From: an uncultured Collinsella sp.
GTDB lineage: Bacteria; Actinomycetota; Coriobacteriia; Coriobacteriales; Coriobacteriaceae
Direction of reading: 5' to 3'
DNA length: 64,000 bases
NCBI GenBank assembly: GCA_958427355.1
Contig: CAUACA010000010.1
Span: 1-64,000, forward strand
In this document: piece after piece, positions 16,490 through 24,594 of the stretch
How positions within the stretch are numbered: position 1 is the stretch's first letter
Layout of the letters: every line of letters begins with the position of its first letter
The notes under the pieces: generated by a model
The model's database searches: none
What the model was told of the DNA's origin: nothing
What the model saw: the letters and a program-made list of their open reading frames with translations, nothing else
Made by a program: the position numbers and the translations under genes

Positions 16490-17332
16490 CTAACCCAGTA
16501 GCTTATCCAGCGCCACCGCAATACCATCTTCGTTGTTATTGGCGGTCACCATCTGGGCCACGGCCTTAACCTCATCGATGGCGTTTCCCATGGCAACACC
16601 GGTGCCGGCCCACTCAATCATAGACTTGTCGTTCTGGCCGTCGCCAAACGATACGACCTCGCTGGCATCGATGCCGAGCTTGGGCAGGGCACCCTCGAGC
16701 GCGCGGGCCTTGTCGATACCGGGCGCCGTGTACTCAAAGTACCAGTCGGCCGTAAACATGCCCGAAAGCGTCTGGGTAAAGGGCGCATACATCTCCTCGT
16801 AATGCGCCTGCAGGTAGGCCGGATCGCCCGCCGTCAGCAGCTTGTCCACGGGATAAGCATCAGCAACCTCATGCAGGCTCTCCACCTCGCGGATCTTAAG
16901 ATCGCACGCATCGCGCTCATACTTGACGATATTCTTCTGCGAGCCGTCAGGCAGCGTGATCATGCAATGGTACGAGTCCTCGACATGCAAATCACGACCG
17001 AGCGAAATCATAGGAATCACGTCAAAATTACGCAGGTGATCAATCAGACGGTGCAGCTCGTCAGCCGGCATGGCCTGGTCAAAAAGGACCTCATCGGTCT
17101 GAGCGTCGACCACATGCGCGCCATTAAAGGCAACCAGCAGACCGTCATGGTTTTGAAGGTCGAGCTCCTGCGCCAAGGCGTGCAGTCCCCATGCGGGACG
17201 GCCCGAAGCCAAGATGAGCTTAATGCCCGACTCCTGCGCCGCGAGCAGCTTCTCGCGCGTACGCGGGCTAATCACTTTCTGGTCGTTGGTGAGCGTACCG
17301 TCGATATCCATTGCGATGGCTTTGATTGCCAT
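16490..17332 (-). CDS. Cof-type HAD-IIB sugar-phosphate phosphatase
   Basis: A 280-residue HAD-IIB protein. Motif I AIAMDIDGTLTNDQ, motif II LILASGRPAWGL, and the C-terminal FGDGQNDKSMIEWAG (motif IV) with GVAMGNAIDEVKAVA are diagnostic. The C2-type cap spans the middle. Such enzymes dephosphorylate sugar phosphates or flavin mononucleotide. ATG 17332 is chosen for its GGGAGG site, 29 codons inside the longest frame. Confidence 0.88.
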   Translation of the reverse strand: MAIKAIAMDIDGTLTNDQKVISPRTREKLLAAQESGIKLILASGRPAWGLHALAQELDLQNHDGLLVAFNGAHVVDAQTDEVLFDQAMPADELHRLIDHLRNFDVIPMISLGRDLHVEDSYHCMITLPDGSQKNIVKYERDACDLKIREVESLHEVADAYPVDKLLTAGDPAYLQAHYEEMYAPFTQTLSGMFTADWYFEYTAPGIDKARALEGALPKLGIDASEVVSFGDGQNDKSMIEWAGTGVAMGNAIDEVKAVAQMVTANNNEDGIAVALDKLLG

Positions 17333-17481
17333 ATATGCCTCCCTGTCATTGAATAACCTTGTCTGAGTCATCATACAGAACAGCCACCGCGACTCCGTTT
17401 GCAACGGGAAAAATGTCATATTGTCCCGAACATGAACGGCGTGTGGTCGTGAAGCTTTATCGCTCAGGTCAAATACGTCTG

Positions 17482-18156
17482 CTAGCGACGCTCATCCGTC
17501 GGTGCGCCCTCGACGATCGCGATGCCCGCCGATGCACCTAACGCGCTGGCGCCGGCCTCGATGAATGCGCAAGCCTCTTCGTAATTATGGATACCGCCCG
17601 CCGCCTTGATTGCCACGGCATCGCCGAGCACCTCGTGCATCAGCCGCACGTCCTCGAGCTTAGCACCGCCAAAGCTTCTGCCGGTCGACGTCTTAAGGAA
17701 TCCCGGCTTGGCCTCCAGCGCGATCTCGCATACACGGCGCTTGGCGGCGTCGTCGCCGTCCAGCTTGCACATCTCGACGATTACCTTGTCAGTGATGCCA
17801 TGCGCGCGACAAAAATCAGCAATGGTAGTCATCTCGCGCTCGATGGCATCAAAATCGCGGTTCTCGATCGACCCCTGATTCAAAACGTAGTCAATCTCGG
17901 TAAAGCCACACGCAGCGTATTCCTCAAACCTCGCAAGCTTCTCCTCAAGCGTCATAGTGCCCTGGGGAAAGTCGATAGCGCCGGCAAGGATGATGTCAGA
18001 GCCCTCGAGCATGGCGCGGCCCGTCTCGTACTCCTGCAGGTTCGCAAATACGCAGCGAAAGTTGTACTTTAACGCCTTCTCGACATAGTGCTCAAACGTG
18101 TCCTCGGGGGCATCGATATAGTCGATGTATTTATTGATGGGTTTGGCAAGCGTCAT
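17482..18156 (-). CDS. deoC: Deoxyribose-phosphate aldolase
   Basis: A 224-residue class I aldolase that splits 2-deoxyribose 5-phosphate to glyceraldehyde 3-phosphate and acetaldehyde. The Schiff-base Lys lies in GFLKTSTGRSFGGA, the second active-site Lys in VAIKAAGG, and the Asp in EIDYVLNQG. AAGGAGG precedes the ATG. It lies alone, without other deo genes. Its upstream neighbour was probably pgi before the element at 18.4-22 kb inserted. Confidence 0.93.
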   Translation of the reverse strand: MTLAKPINKYIDYIDAPEDTFEHYVEKALKYNFRCVFANLQEYETGRAMLEGSDIILAGAIDFPQGTMTLEEKLARFEEYAACGFTEIDYVLNQGSIENRDFDAIEREMTTIADFCRAHGITDKVIVEMCKLDGDDAAKRRVCEIALEAKPGFLKTSTGRSFGGAKLEDVRLMHEVLGDAVAIKAAGGIHNYEEACAFIEAGASALGASAGIAIVEGAPTDERR

Positions 18157-18375
18157 GCTGGGCCTCCTTGTTCAGGGCCGACAACCGATTCGTGGTTTCA
18201 CGCGAAAAACCACGTTCAATGTACGCCCGGCATGCAAGGACAGCGTCCGCATTCCGACAAGTGGTATGAAATTAGCCGTAAACGTATAATTTACGGCAGC
18301 GAATGGCACCGCACGCGGATGCCGACAGCAAGACATCCCCCCCTCAATACACCCTCATGCCCATTTAAATAGCAA
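18157..18375. other. Intergenic region upstream of deoC
   Basis: About 220 bases with no convincing gene. It should contain the deoC promoter. A TATAATTTACG stretch near 18285 is A/T-rich, but I could not pair it with a -35 box. Confidence 0.4.
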
Positions 18376-18405
18376 GGGGCCCGTATCTGTTGGGATACGG
18401 GCCCC
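18376..18405. terminator. Terminator beside the left pgi-end repeat
   Basis: A perfect 12-bp stem GGGGCCCGTATC (18376-18387) with its complement (18394-18405), then TTT. A near-identical hairpin lies at 21877-21906, at the same distance from the intact pgi end. It was probably the original pgi terminator. Confidence 0.88.
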
Positions 18406-18434
18406 TTTCGGCCATGACCTATCTCAGCAACAAA

Positions 18435-18466
18435 GACTACTTGCGGTGAGCGCGGTAGAACTCGAT
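18435..18466. repeat. Left 32-bp direct repeat of the pgi 3' end (candidate att site)
   Basis: Identical over 32 bases to 21938-21969, which includes the last codons and stop of pgi. Here only the fragment is present and the sequence diverges right after it. This is the pattern left by integration into the 3' end of a gene. Confidence 0.8.
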
Positions 18467-18558
18467 CGCACCATCTTATCCGAGCCGGGGCACGTTTGCA
18501 TAGCGTGGCGCGTGACGGTTGCAAAACCACCCCATTTGAAACAAAGGCAAAAAAGTAC

Positions 18559-18585
18559 TTGCAAAGACGCGTTCCGACATATAAG
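18559..18585 (+). promoter_or_regulatory. Candidate promoter of the element, tRNA-promoter-like
   Basis: TTGCAA (18559-18564) is preceded by AAAAAAGTAC, the same context as the tRNA promoters elsewhere in this window. TATAAG (18580-18585) follows at a short 15-base spacing. It points toward the unknown gene at 18930. Confidence 0.45.
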
Positions 18586-18929
18586 TTGAAAAAAGACCGC
18601 CGTTGCGGTTTTAAGTAGATCGAGCATATGAAGTTTGAGTTTTAGCGTGTAAGAGAAGGAAGATCGGCAAAGTACAACCCCAAACGCAATGACAACTTAA
18701 TGAGGTAACTGCCACATGTGAGGCACCCAGGGCATTGCTGTCTCGATTTTGAGCACGATGCCTTCCGCCTTGCATGGGCCGTTCCATCCCGCCCCTGCAG
18801 CAACTGCCTCACGGGCTCATTGAAAACCGCATAGCACCCCAACGTCAGCACATCACCCACGGCAAGCACATCACTCACGACAACCAACACATCAACAAAC
18901 AGCACGAACATCAACCGATTGGAGAAGCT
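18586..18929 (+). other. Long untranslated leader of the mobile-element genes
   Basis: About 340 bases without a convincing gene. Near 18842-18912 a degenerate CACATCA word recurs four to five times at about 20-base spacing. Repeats are too short and uneven for a CRISPR array. They could be protein-binding sites or an origin-like iteron set. Confidence 0.4.
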
Positions 18930-19820
18930 ATGACAAACCACCACGCTGAAGACGGCGATAAGAAAAGCATTCTGGATGCCCGCATTGAGCGAGCATATGC
19001 AAACGAATATGACGCCGCCTTTGCCGCCGCGACCATCAAGAACTACGCGTCGCTACCGCTCGCGACGATCTTGGCCGACCACCCTCAACTGCTGAAGCGC
19101 TGCACAAAGATCATGGGCGACCCCGACATTCGCAAGCTGACAGACCCCTATGCCCCAAAACGCGACAACGATTCGTACGTTCTTACCGTAGGCTGCCTAG
19201 CTCATATGCTTACGGCGCTCGACACGAAACTCAAGCTCGAATGGGAACCCGACGAGCGTCATGAACTCGAAAGCAAGCGGAACACCCTGCGCACCGCACT
19301 GTTCCTTCCGTTGGACGGCCTCAAGCGCTGCAACGTCGAGCTCAATACACAGGCGCGGCAAAAGCCCGGGACCACGGGGCAGAAAACTCCAAGACCCCAT
19401 GCGGCCATCGTCGACCGCAACCGATATAACCGCATGACCGCGCACTTTTCCGCCGAGGGAGCAGCCATAAGGACGCTGATCGACCTGCTGTGCCTCCTGA
19501 GCATCAATGAGCTATTTGAGGGCTATCTCGCCCTTGTTCCCGCGACGGCACCCAAGTCGGTAGCAAAGATCATCGAGACCTGCAGACGCCAGTTTGAGCG
19601 CCATCGCAATGGCAGCGAGATGAACGCCAGCATCGCGCAGTACTACGCGGCTCATTACAAAAATGACGGATGTGCCCCTGTCGAGCATCAGCTGCGGCTC
19701 GCCTACACCACGCCCGCCGCAACGCTCCATCGCTTTGGAGCCTTTGGCGCTTGCGAGCCGCACGAACAGGCAGTCTGCCCCACAACCGAGCTCGATCTCA
19801 GGCTCGGACGAACCCTGTAG
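18930..19820 (+). CDS. Protein of unknown function in the mobile-element remnant
   Basis: A 296-residue soluble, charged and largely helical protein with no signal peptide or membrane segment, and no recognised motif. The central part is Lys/Arg-rich (LKRCNVELNTQARQKPGTTG, then TPRPHAAIVDRNRYNRM). The C-terminal third has FERHRNGSEMNASIAQYYAAHY. The start ATG follows GGAGAAG. It is 63 bases upstream of the ClpP-like gene and likely co-transcribed with it and the VirD4-like gene. A role in DNA processing or replication of the element is possible but unsupported. Confidence 0.7.
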   Translation: MTNHHAEDGDKKSILDARIERAYANEYDAAFAAATIKNYASLPLATILADHPQLLKRCTKIMGDPDIRKLTDPYAPKRDNDSYVLTVGCLAHMLTALDTKLKLEWEPDERHELESKRNTLRTALFLPLDGLKRCNVELNTQARQKPGTTGQKTPRPHAAIVDRNRYNRMTAHFSAEGAAIRTLIDLLCLLSINELFEGYLALVPATAPKSVAKIIETCRRQFERHRNGSEMNASIAQYYAAHYKNDGCAPVEHQLRLAYTTPAATLHRFGAFGACEPHEQAVCPTTELDLRLGRTL

Positions 19821-19883
19821 CCCGCCAGCCCCTCCGCGGGCAACAATCCTATTCCACAACACAACCAACAGAAAGGAGTCCTC

Positions 19884-20501
19884 ATGGACACCAATCATTC
19901 CCCCATCATCAGCCCCCTCACCATGCGTGAATCCGCCCGAGGTATCACGCTCACCAGCATTTACGATGAGATGCTCGCCCGTCGCGAGCTCTCCGTCATG
20001 GGAAACATCGAAACCCCGATGGCCCACGACCTATGCCAGCAGATCCGCCTGCTCGATGCCACCGACCCCAGCCGCCCCATCACCATATTTGTCGCCAGCG
20101 CCGGCGGAAGCGTGCGATCGGGTCTTGCGATCTATGACGCCATGCGCCTCACATCGTGCCCCATCCGCACCGTCTGCCTGGAATTCGCCGCGTCCATGGG
20201 CGCCGTGATCTTTATGGGCGGCGACGATCGCCGTATGGCGCCTCATGCAGAGCTCATGATTCACGACCCGCTGATCCCCCAGGGGGCAGGCGGCTCGGCA
20301 CTTGCGCTGCAGGAAACCAGCCGGCGTCTCATGCAGACCCGCAAGACCCTCACGCAAATCCTCTCGGACCGCAGCGGCCTCACGCCCAAGCGCATCCAGT
20401 CCCTCACTGCAAAAGACACCTACCTTTCGGCCGAGCGCGCCGTCGAGCTCGGCTTTGCCCACGAAATCCTCTCGACCACCAAGGAGGTCGCCCATGTCTA
20501 A
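19884..20501 (+). CDS. ClpP-like serine protease encoded on the element
   Basis: A 205-residue protein of the ClpP/crotonase fold with an intact Ser-His-Asp triad: Ser104 in EFAASMGAVIF, His127 in LMIHDPLIPQ, and Asp178 in AKDTYLSAERAVELGF. The oxyanion strand FVASAGGSVRSG is also present. AAAGGAG precedes the ATG. Chromosomal ClpP sits with tig/clpX, so this copy is accessory. Its last eight bases overlap the start of a VirD4-like ATPase, implying translational coupling and perhaps a joint role in conjugation. It may work without a Clp ATPase or borrow the host's. Confidence 0.85.
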   Translation: MDTNHSPIISPLTMRESARGITLTSIYDEMLARRELSVMGNIETPMAHDLCQQIRLLDATDPSRPITIFVASAGGSVRSGLAIYDAMRLTSCPIRTVCLEFAASMGAVIFMGGDDRRMAPHAELMIHDPLIPQGAGGSALALQETSRRLMQTRKTLTQILSDRSGLTPKRIQSLTAKDTYLSAERAVELGFAHEILSTTKEVAHV

Positions 20502-21798
20502 CCTCACCAGCCGCCTCGCCGCATCTGAGTCCGCATCGTCCACCATCCTCGCCAAGGATCGAACGCTTTCCTGCGACACCCGCCAAACGGGACTCAACAA
20601 CAACGCACTTGTGATCGGCCCCTCGGGAGCCGGCAAGACCCGAAACGTCCTCAAGCCCAACCTGCTGCAAATGAACGCAAGCTGCATCGTGCTCGACACC
20701 AAAGGTACGCTCTGTCGCGAAGTGGGACCCGTGCTGGCAGCCCACGGTTACCGCGTGCAATGTCTCAACTTCGCCGACCTCAACACCGTCCCGGCCCTTG
20801 CGCCCGGCATCGAGCGCTGCGGCTACAACCCCCTGAGGCACATTCGCCGCAAGGCGGACGGCAGGCCCAACCAGCAGGACATCCTCTCGGTGGCAAAGGC
20901 CATCTGCCCCATCGAGGACAACAACCAGCCTTTTTGGGATCATGCGGCGGCAAACCTGCTGTCGTATCTTATCGCCTACGTCACCGAACAGCTACCCGCC
21001 GACGAGCAGACGATCAGCTCGGTCATCAAGCTGATCGAGCACCTGCAGGACGGTGCCACGGGTCGATTGTTTGACGACCTGATCACGACCGACCCCCAAA
21101 GCTATGCCCTCTCGCTATGGCGGCGCTACGCCATTACGCAAAATGCCGAGCGCATGCACGCGAGCATCGTCGGCATCCTTGCCGAAAAGGTCATGTGTCT
21201 GGGATTCGACGGTGCGGCACAGCTCTATCGTGAGTGCCATCAGGTGGACTTCGCTTCCATGGGACACACCCCCTGCTCCCTGTTTGTAACCGTGAGCGAT
21301 ATTGACCGCAATCTCGATCCGCTGACCGGCCTCTTTATTTCGCAGGCGTTTATGGGCCTCATTCGTGAGGCCCATAGGCAGCCCGACGGCAGCCTGCCCG
21401 TGCCCGTGCGCTTTATGCTCGATGACTTCGCAAATCTGCAGATCCCCCAGATCGACAACGTGCTCTCGATTATCCGAAGCCGCAACATCTGGGCAACGCT
21501 GCTGCTGCAGTCGACCAACCAGCTCGATGCGCTCTATGGCGAGGCACGCGCACGCTCCATCATGGGCAACTGCGACACGCATCTGGTGCTGGCGTTCCAG
21601 GATCCCGAGAGTGCCCGGGTGTTTTCCGACCGCGCCGACGCGCTGCCCAGCACGCTCATGGCGACGCCGATTGATCGCTCGTGGCTCTTTGTACGCGGTC
21701 GCACTCCCGAACAGGTCGAGCGCTTTAGGCTCGAAGACCATCCGCTCTACGGGGAGCTGTCCGAGGCGCAGCGAGGCCATGCGGAGACCGAGATCTAG
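20494..21798 (+). CDS. VirD4/TraG-like conjugative coupling ATPase, soluble form
   Basis: A 434-residue P-loop ATPase. Walker A GPSGAGKTR lies at about residue 42. It is followed by VLDTKGTLCREVG, Walker B FMLDDFANLQIPQ, RSRNIWATLLLQSTNQL and a C-terminal DTHLVLAFQDPESARVFSDR. This is the VirD4/TraG order. The N-terminal membrane helices of classical coupling proteins are absent, so it may need a separate anchor. ATG 20494 lies inside the end of the ClpP-like gene after AAGGAGG. No relaxase or type IV pilus genes are in the element, which therefore looks incomplete. Confidence 0.85.
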   Translation: MSNLTSRLAASESASSTILAKDRTLSCDTRQTGLNNNALVIGPSGAGKTRNVLKPNLLQMNASCIVLDTKGTLCREVGPVLAAHGYRVQCLNFADLNTVPALAPGIERCGYNPLRHIRRKADGRPNQQDILSVAKAICPIEDNNQPFWDHAAANLLSYLIAYVTEQLPADEQTISSVIKLIEHLQDGATGRLFDDLITTDPQSYALSLWRRYAITQNAERMHASIVGILAEKVMCLGFDGAAQLYRECHQVDFASMGHTPCSLFVTVSDIDRNLDPLTGLFISQAFMGLIREAHRQPDGSLPVPVRFMLDDFANLQIPQIDNVLSIIRSRNIWATLLLQSTNQLDALYGEARARSIMGNCDTHLVLAFQDPESARVFSDRADALPSTLMATPIDRSWLFVRGRTPEQVERFRLEDHPLYGELSEAQRGHAETEI

Positions 21799-21876
21799 GC
21801 GCAGGGTTCTCGCAGCGCGCGACGCCCCGGCGATGTTCCACAAAGGCCGTGCGCCCCGGGACCACGGCAAAGCAAA

Positions 21877-21906
21877 GGGGCCCGCATCCGATAGGATACG
21901 GGCCCC
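21877..21906. terminator. Terminator beside the pgi 3' end
   Basis: A 12-bp stem with one wobble (21877-21888 with 21895-21906). It can end both the VirD4-like gene (plus) and pgi (minus). It closely resembles the hairpin at 18376-18405. Confidence 0.8.
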
Positions 21907-21937
21907 TGACTATAAGGCGCGATGCGTTAACAGCAGC

Positions 21938-21969
21938 GACTACTTGCGGTGAGCGCGGTAGAACTCGAT
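21938..21969. repeat. Right 32-bp direct repeat within the pgi 3' end (candidate att site)
   Basis: A perfect copy of 18435-18466. It covers the final ten pgi codons and the stop, so pgi stays intact on this side. The two copies bracket about 3.5 kb holding the unknown, ClpP-like and VirD4-like genes. Confidence 0.8.
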
Positions 21970-23634
21970 GAGCGCCTGGGTCGAAGCGTCCTGCTCGGCC
22001 TTGGCGGCGTCGTCGTGGAAGGCCGGGGTGATCTGCTTGGCAAGCTGCTTGCCCAGCTCAACGCCCCACTGGTCGTAGGAGTCGATGCCCCAGACCGTGC
22101 CCTCGACAAACGTGATGTGCTCGTACAGGGCGATGAGCTCGCCGAGTGCGAACGGGGTCAGCGTGTCGCCGAAGATCGAGGTCGTCGGGCGGTTGCCCTC
22201 AAAGCAACGAGCCGGGACGATCTGCTCGGGCGTGCCCTCGGCACGAACCTCGTCGGCCGTCTTACCAAAGGCAAGCGCCTTGGTCTGGGCCAGGAAGTTG
22301 CCCAGGAACAGCTCGTGCACGTCCTGACCGCTATCGGTCGCGGGGTTGGCGGTATTGGCGAAGGCGATGAAATCGGCCGGAACCACCACGGTGCCCTGGT
22401 GCAGCAGCTGGTAGAAGGCATGCTGACCGTTGGTGCCGGGCTCGCCCCAGAAAATCTCACCGGTGTCGGAGGTCACGGCGCTGCCGTCCCAACGGACATG
22501 CTTGCCGTTGGACTCCATGGTAAGCTGCTGCAGGTAGGCCGGGAAACGATGCAGGTACTGGCAGTACGGCAGCACGGCGTGGCTCTTGGAACCGAAGAAG
22601 TTGACGTACCAGACGTTGAACAAGCCCATCAGCGCGACGGCATTGTTCTCGAGCGGCGTGTTGCAGAAATACTCGTCGATGGCGTGGAAGCCCTCAAGGA
22701 ACTGCTGGAAGCGCTCGGGGCCGAGCACGACGATCAGCGACAGGCCCACGGCGGAGTCGACGGAGTAGCGGCCGCCGACCCAGTTCCAGAAACCAAAAGC
22801 GTTAGCGGGGTCGATGCCGAAGGCCTCGACCTTCTCGAGTGCGGTGGAAACGGCGACGAAGTGCTTGGCCACGGCCTCGGCGTTCTGCTCATCGGAGCCG
22901 TCGATGGCGCCCTGAGCCTTGAGCTGCTCGAGCATCCAGGTCTTGACCTCGCGAGCGTTGGTGAGGGTCTCGAGCGTGGTGAAGGTCTTGGAGACGATGA
23001 TTACGAGCGTGGTCTCGGGATCCAAACCCTTGAGCTTCTCGGCCTGGTCGTTGGGGTCGATGTTGGAGATATAGCGGCAGTCGATACCGGCGTCGGCATA
23101 GGGACGCAGGGCCTCGTAAGCCATGACCGGGCCCAGATCGGAGCCGCCGATGCCGATGGACACCAGGTGCTCGATCTTCTTGCCGGTAACGCCCTTCCAC
23201 TCACCGGAGCGCACGCGCTCGGCGAAGGCATACATGCGGTCGAGGACCTCGTGCACGTCGGCGACGACGTCCTGGCCGTCGACGATGAGCTGGCCCTTCT
23301 CGGTTGCCGGGCGGCGTAGCGCGGTGTGCAGGACGGCGCGGTCCTCGGTGGTGTTGATATGCTCGCCGGAGAACATGGCGTCGCGGCGCTCCTCGAGCTT
23401 CACCTCGCGGGCAAGATCGCACAGCAGCTTGACGGTCTCATCGGTCACCAGGTTCTTGGACAGGTCGAAGTGCAGGTCACCGGCGTCAAAGCTCAGCTTG
23501 TTCACGCGCTCTGCATCGGCGGCGAACCAGGCCTTGAGGTCGATACCTTCGGCCTCGAGTTTCTCCTGATGAGCCTCGAGCGCCTTCCAAGCGGCAGTCG
23601 ACGTAGCATCGATAGGTGCGGCAACAGTTGCCAT
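21940..23634 (-). CDS. pgi: Glucose-6-phosphate isomerase
   Basis: A 564-residue glycolytic enzyme interconverting glucose 6-phosphate and fructose 6-phosphate. SIGIGGSDLGPVMAYEAL is the sugar-phosphate motif. IIVSKTFTTLETLTNA, a GGRYSVDSAVGL segment, FFGSKSHAVLPYCQ and QWGVELGKQLA follow as in bacterial Pgi. ATG 23634 follows GAGGAGG. The 3' end doubles as the probable attachment site of the neighbouring element but the product is full length. FrlB would feed glucose 6-phosphate to it. Confidence 0.97.
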   Translation of the reverse strand: MATVAAPIDATSTAAWKALEAHQEKLEAEGIDLKAWFAADAERVNKLSFDAGDLHFDLSKNLVTDETVKLLCDLAREVKLEERRDAMFSGEHINTTEDRAVLHTALRRPATEKGQLIVDGQDVVADVHEVLDRMYAFAERVRSGEWKGVTGKKIEHLVSIGIGGSDLGPVMAYEALRPYADAGIDCRYISNIDPNDQAEKLKGLDPETTLVIIVSKTFTTLETLTNAREVKTWMLEQLKAQGAIDGSDEQNAEAVAKHFVAVSTALEKVEAFGIDPANAFGFWNWVGGRYSVDSAVGLSLIVVLGPERFQQFLEGFHAIDEYFCNTPLENNAVALMGLFNVWYVNFFGSKSHAVLPYCQYLHRFPAYLQQLTMESNGKHVRWDGSAVTSDTGEIFWGEPGTNGQHAFYQLLHQGTVVVPADFIAFANTANPATDSGQDVHELFLGNFLAQTKALAFGKTADEVRAEGTPEQIVPARCFEGNRPTTSIFGDTLTPFALGELIALYEHITFVEGTVWGIDSYDQWGVELGKQLAKQITPAFHDDAAKAEQDASTQALIEFYRAHRK

Positions 23635-23756
23635 AAAGTCCTCCTCAACATACGGGCGCATATCTCCATGCGCCCGGATAATCAGATGACCCTATTCTAG
23701 CGCAGGTCAAGACCGTAATCAGCGAGCGTTGCCAATCCGCCCCCAAACGGCGACCG

Positions 23757-23789
23757 ACCAAAAAGGGACAGGTTTATTTTGGCAGGTCA
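23757..23789. repeat. Short intergenic repeat, copy A
   Basis: AAAAAGGGAC, GGTTTATTTT and GGCAGG occur in order. A near-identical unit lies inverted at 24488-24520. The right part can also pair with AAAATAACCTATCCCTTT near 23805-23823 to form a long hairpin between pgi and the next gene. Function unknown. Confidence 0.65.
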
Positions 23790-23833
23790 AACGCTTTACC
23801 AATCAAAAATAACCTATCCCTTTATGCCACATA

Positions 23834-24358
23834 TTAGGCCGCGGCGCACACGCTGCCGAGTAACTCACGCAGAGGAGACCCGATGCCCTCCAACAGCTCG
23901 GGCGCGATGATGGCAAAAACGGGAACCTCGCCGGCGCCCACGACGGCAGGCACCTTGCCCTCCGAGACAATGCATCCATAAGGCACAAAGCCGTCTTCGC
24001 CGGCATCAAGCACGGCCATGCGACGAGCGAGTTCGCGCGCAAAGCTCGCCGTATCGGCATCGCCGATCGCCAGGACAAAGTCCACGCCCTCATCGGTCGC
24101 CAGGGCTACGGCCTCATCGACCAAATCGTCTCCCCCGTCGCCCCCGACCAAACCGCAACGAAAGAGCACGCGCTCGAGCAGGGCACGATCGAGCGAGCCC
24201 AGCGCCGCCGAAACGAGCTCATCACGCGTGTGCCTGTCGCCTCCCAGCACGACCAGTGCCTTGGTGCCGCCATAGTGGGCAACCAATCGCCCGCACCAGC
24301 GAGCCACATCCCCATCCGCAACCAAGCGCGTCGGCATACCAAACCCATAGTTGACCAT
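23834..24358 (-). CDS. Iron-containing alcohol dehydrogenase-like fragment or small derivative
   Basis: A 174-residue protein resembling the N-terminal nucleotide-binding domain of iron-type alcohol dehydrogenases. It starts MVNYGFGMPTRLVADGD, then GGTKALVVLGGDRH and GVDFVLAIGDADTASFA, replacing the usual GGGSxxDxAK signature. The C-terminal iron-binding domain with its three His ligands is absent. This is a degenerate paralogue or decayed gene rather than an active dehydrogenase. It lies between two inverted copies of a short repeat. The start is uncertain; an upstream in-frame ATG exists at 24409. Confidence 0.5.
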   Translation of the reverse strand: MVNYGFGMPTRLVADGDVARWCGRLVAHYGGTKALVVLGGDRHTRDELVSAALGSLDRALLERVLFRCGLVGGDGGDDLVDEAVALATDEGVDFVLAIGDADTASFARELARRMAVLDAGEDGFVPYGCIVSEGKVPAVVGAGEVPVFAIIAPELLEGIGSPLRELLGSVCAAA

Positions 24359-24487
24359 TATCCCCACAACCTTTCCGTGCTTTATGGTGGTATCAATCGT
24401 TGGCCTCATGCTACGAAGCGAGCTTTTCCGAGCTGTTTCGCGCTCTTTAGGGCTGCGTTAAAAACCCGATGCAGTCGCACGACCATA

Positions 24488-24520
24488 CCTGCCAAAACAA
24501 ACCAGTCCCTTTTTGGCAGG
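24488..24520. repeat. Short intergenic repeat, copy B (inverted)
   Basis: Reverse-complement relative of 23757-23789 with ends CCTGCCAAAA and TTTTTGGCAGG that pair with each other. It lies just upstream of the SOS-type promoter of the polymerase gene. Confidence 0.65.
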
Positions 24521-24551
24521 TTTTGACGATGTCCGGATGAGCGGGTATTAT

Positions 24552-24582
24552 CGAACAGGTATTCGATAAGAACATGTGTTTG
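24552..24582 (+). promoter_or_regulatory. Two tandem LexA-like (SOS) boxes
   Basis: CGAACAGGTATTCG (24552-24565, inside a 7-bp inverted repeat TATCGAA/TTCGATA) and GAACATGTGTTT (24570-24581) each differ by one base from the Gram-positive GAAC-N4-GTTC pattern. They lie just upstream of a Y-family polymerase, a classic SOS gene. Confidence 0.7.
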
Positions 24583-24594
24583 ATGGGAGGACGC

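Noticed and set aside
18842..18912. Possible CRISPR-like repeats (CACATCA words)
   Set aside because: Repeats are only 7-8 bases, uneven in spacing, and no cas genes are present.
22146..23319. Plus-strand frames opposite pgi
   Set aside because: They are shadows of pgi codons; pgi is complete with start, ribosome site and terminator.
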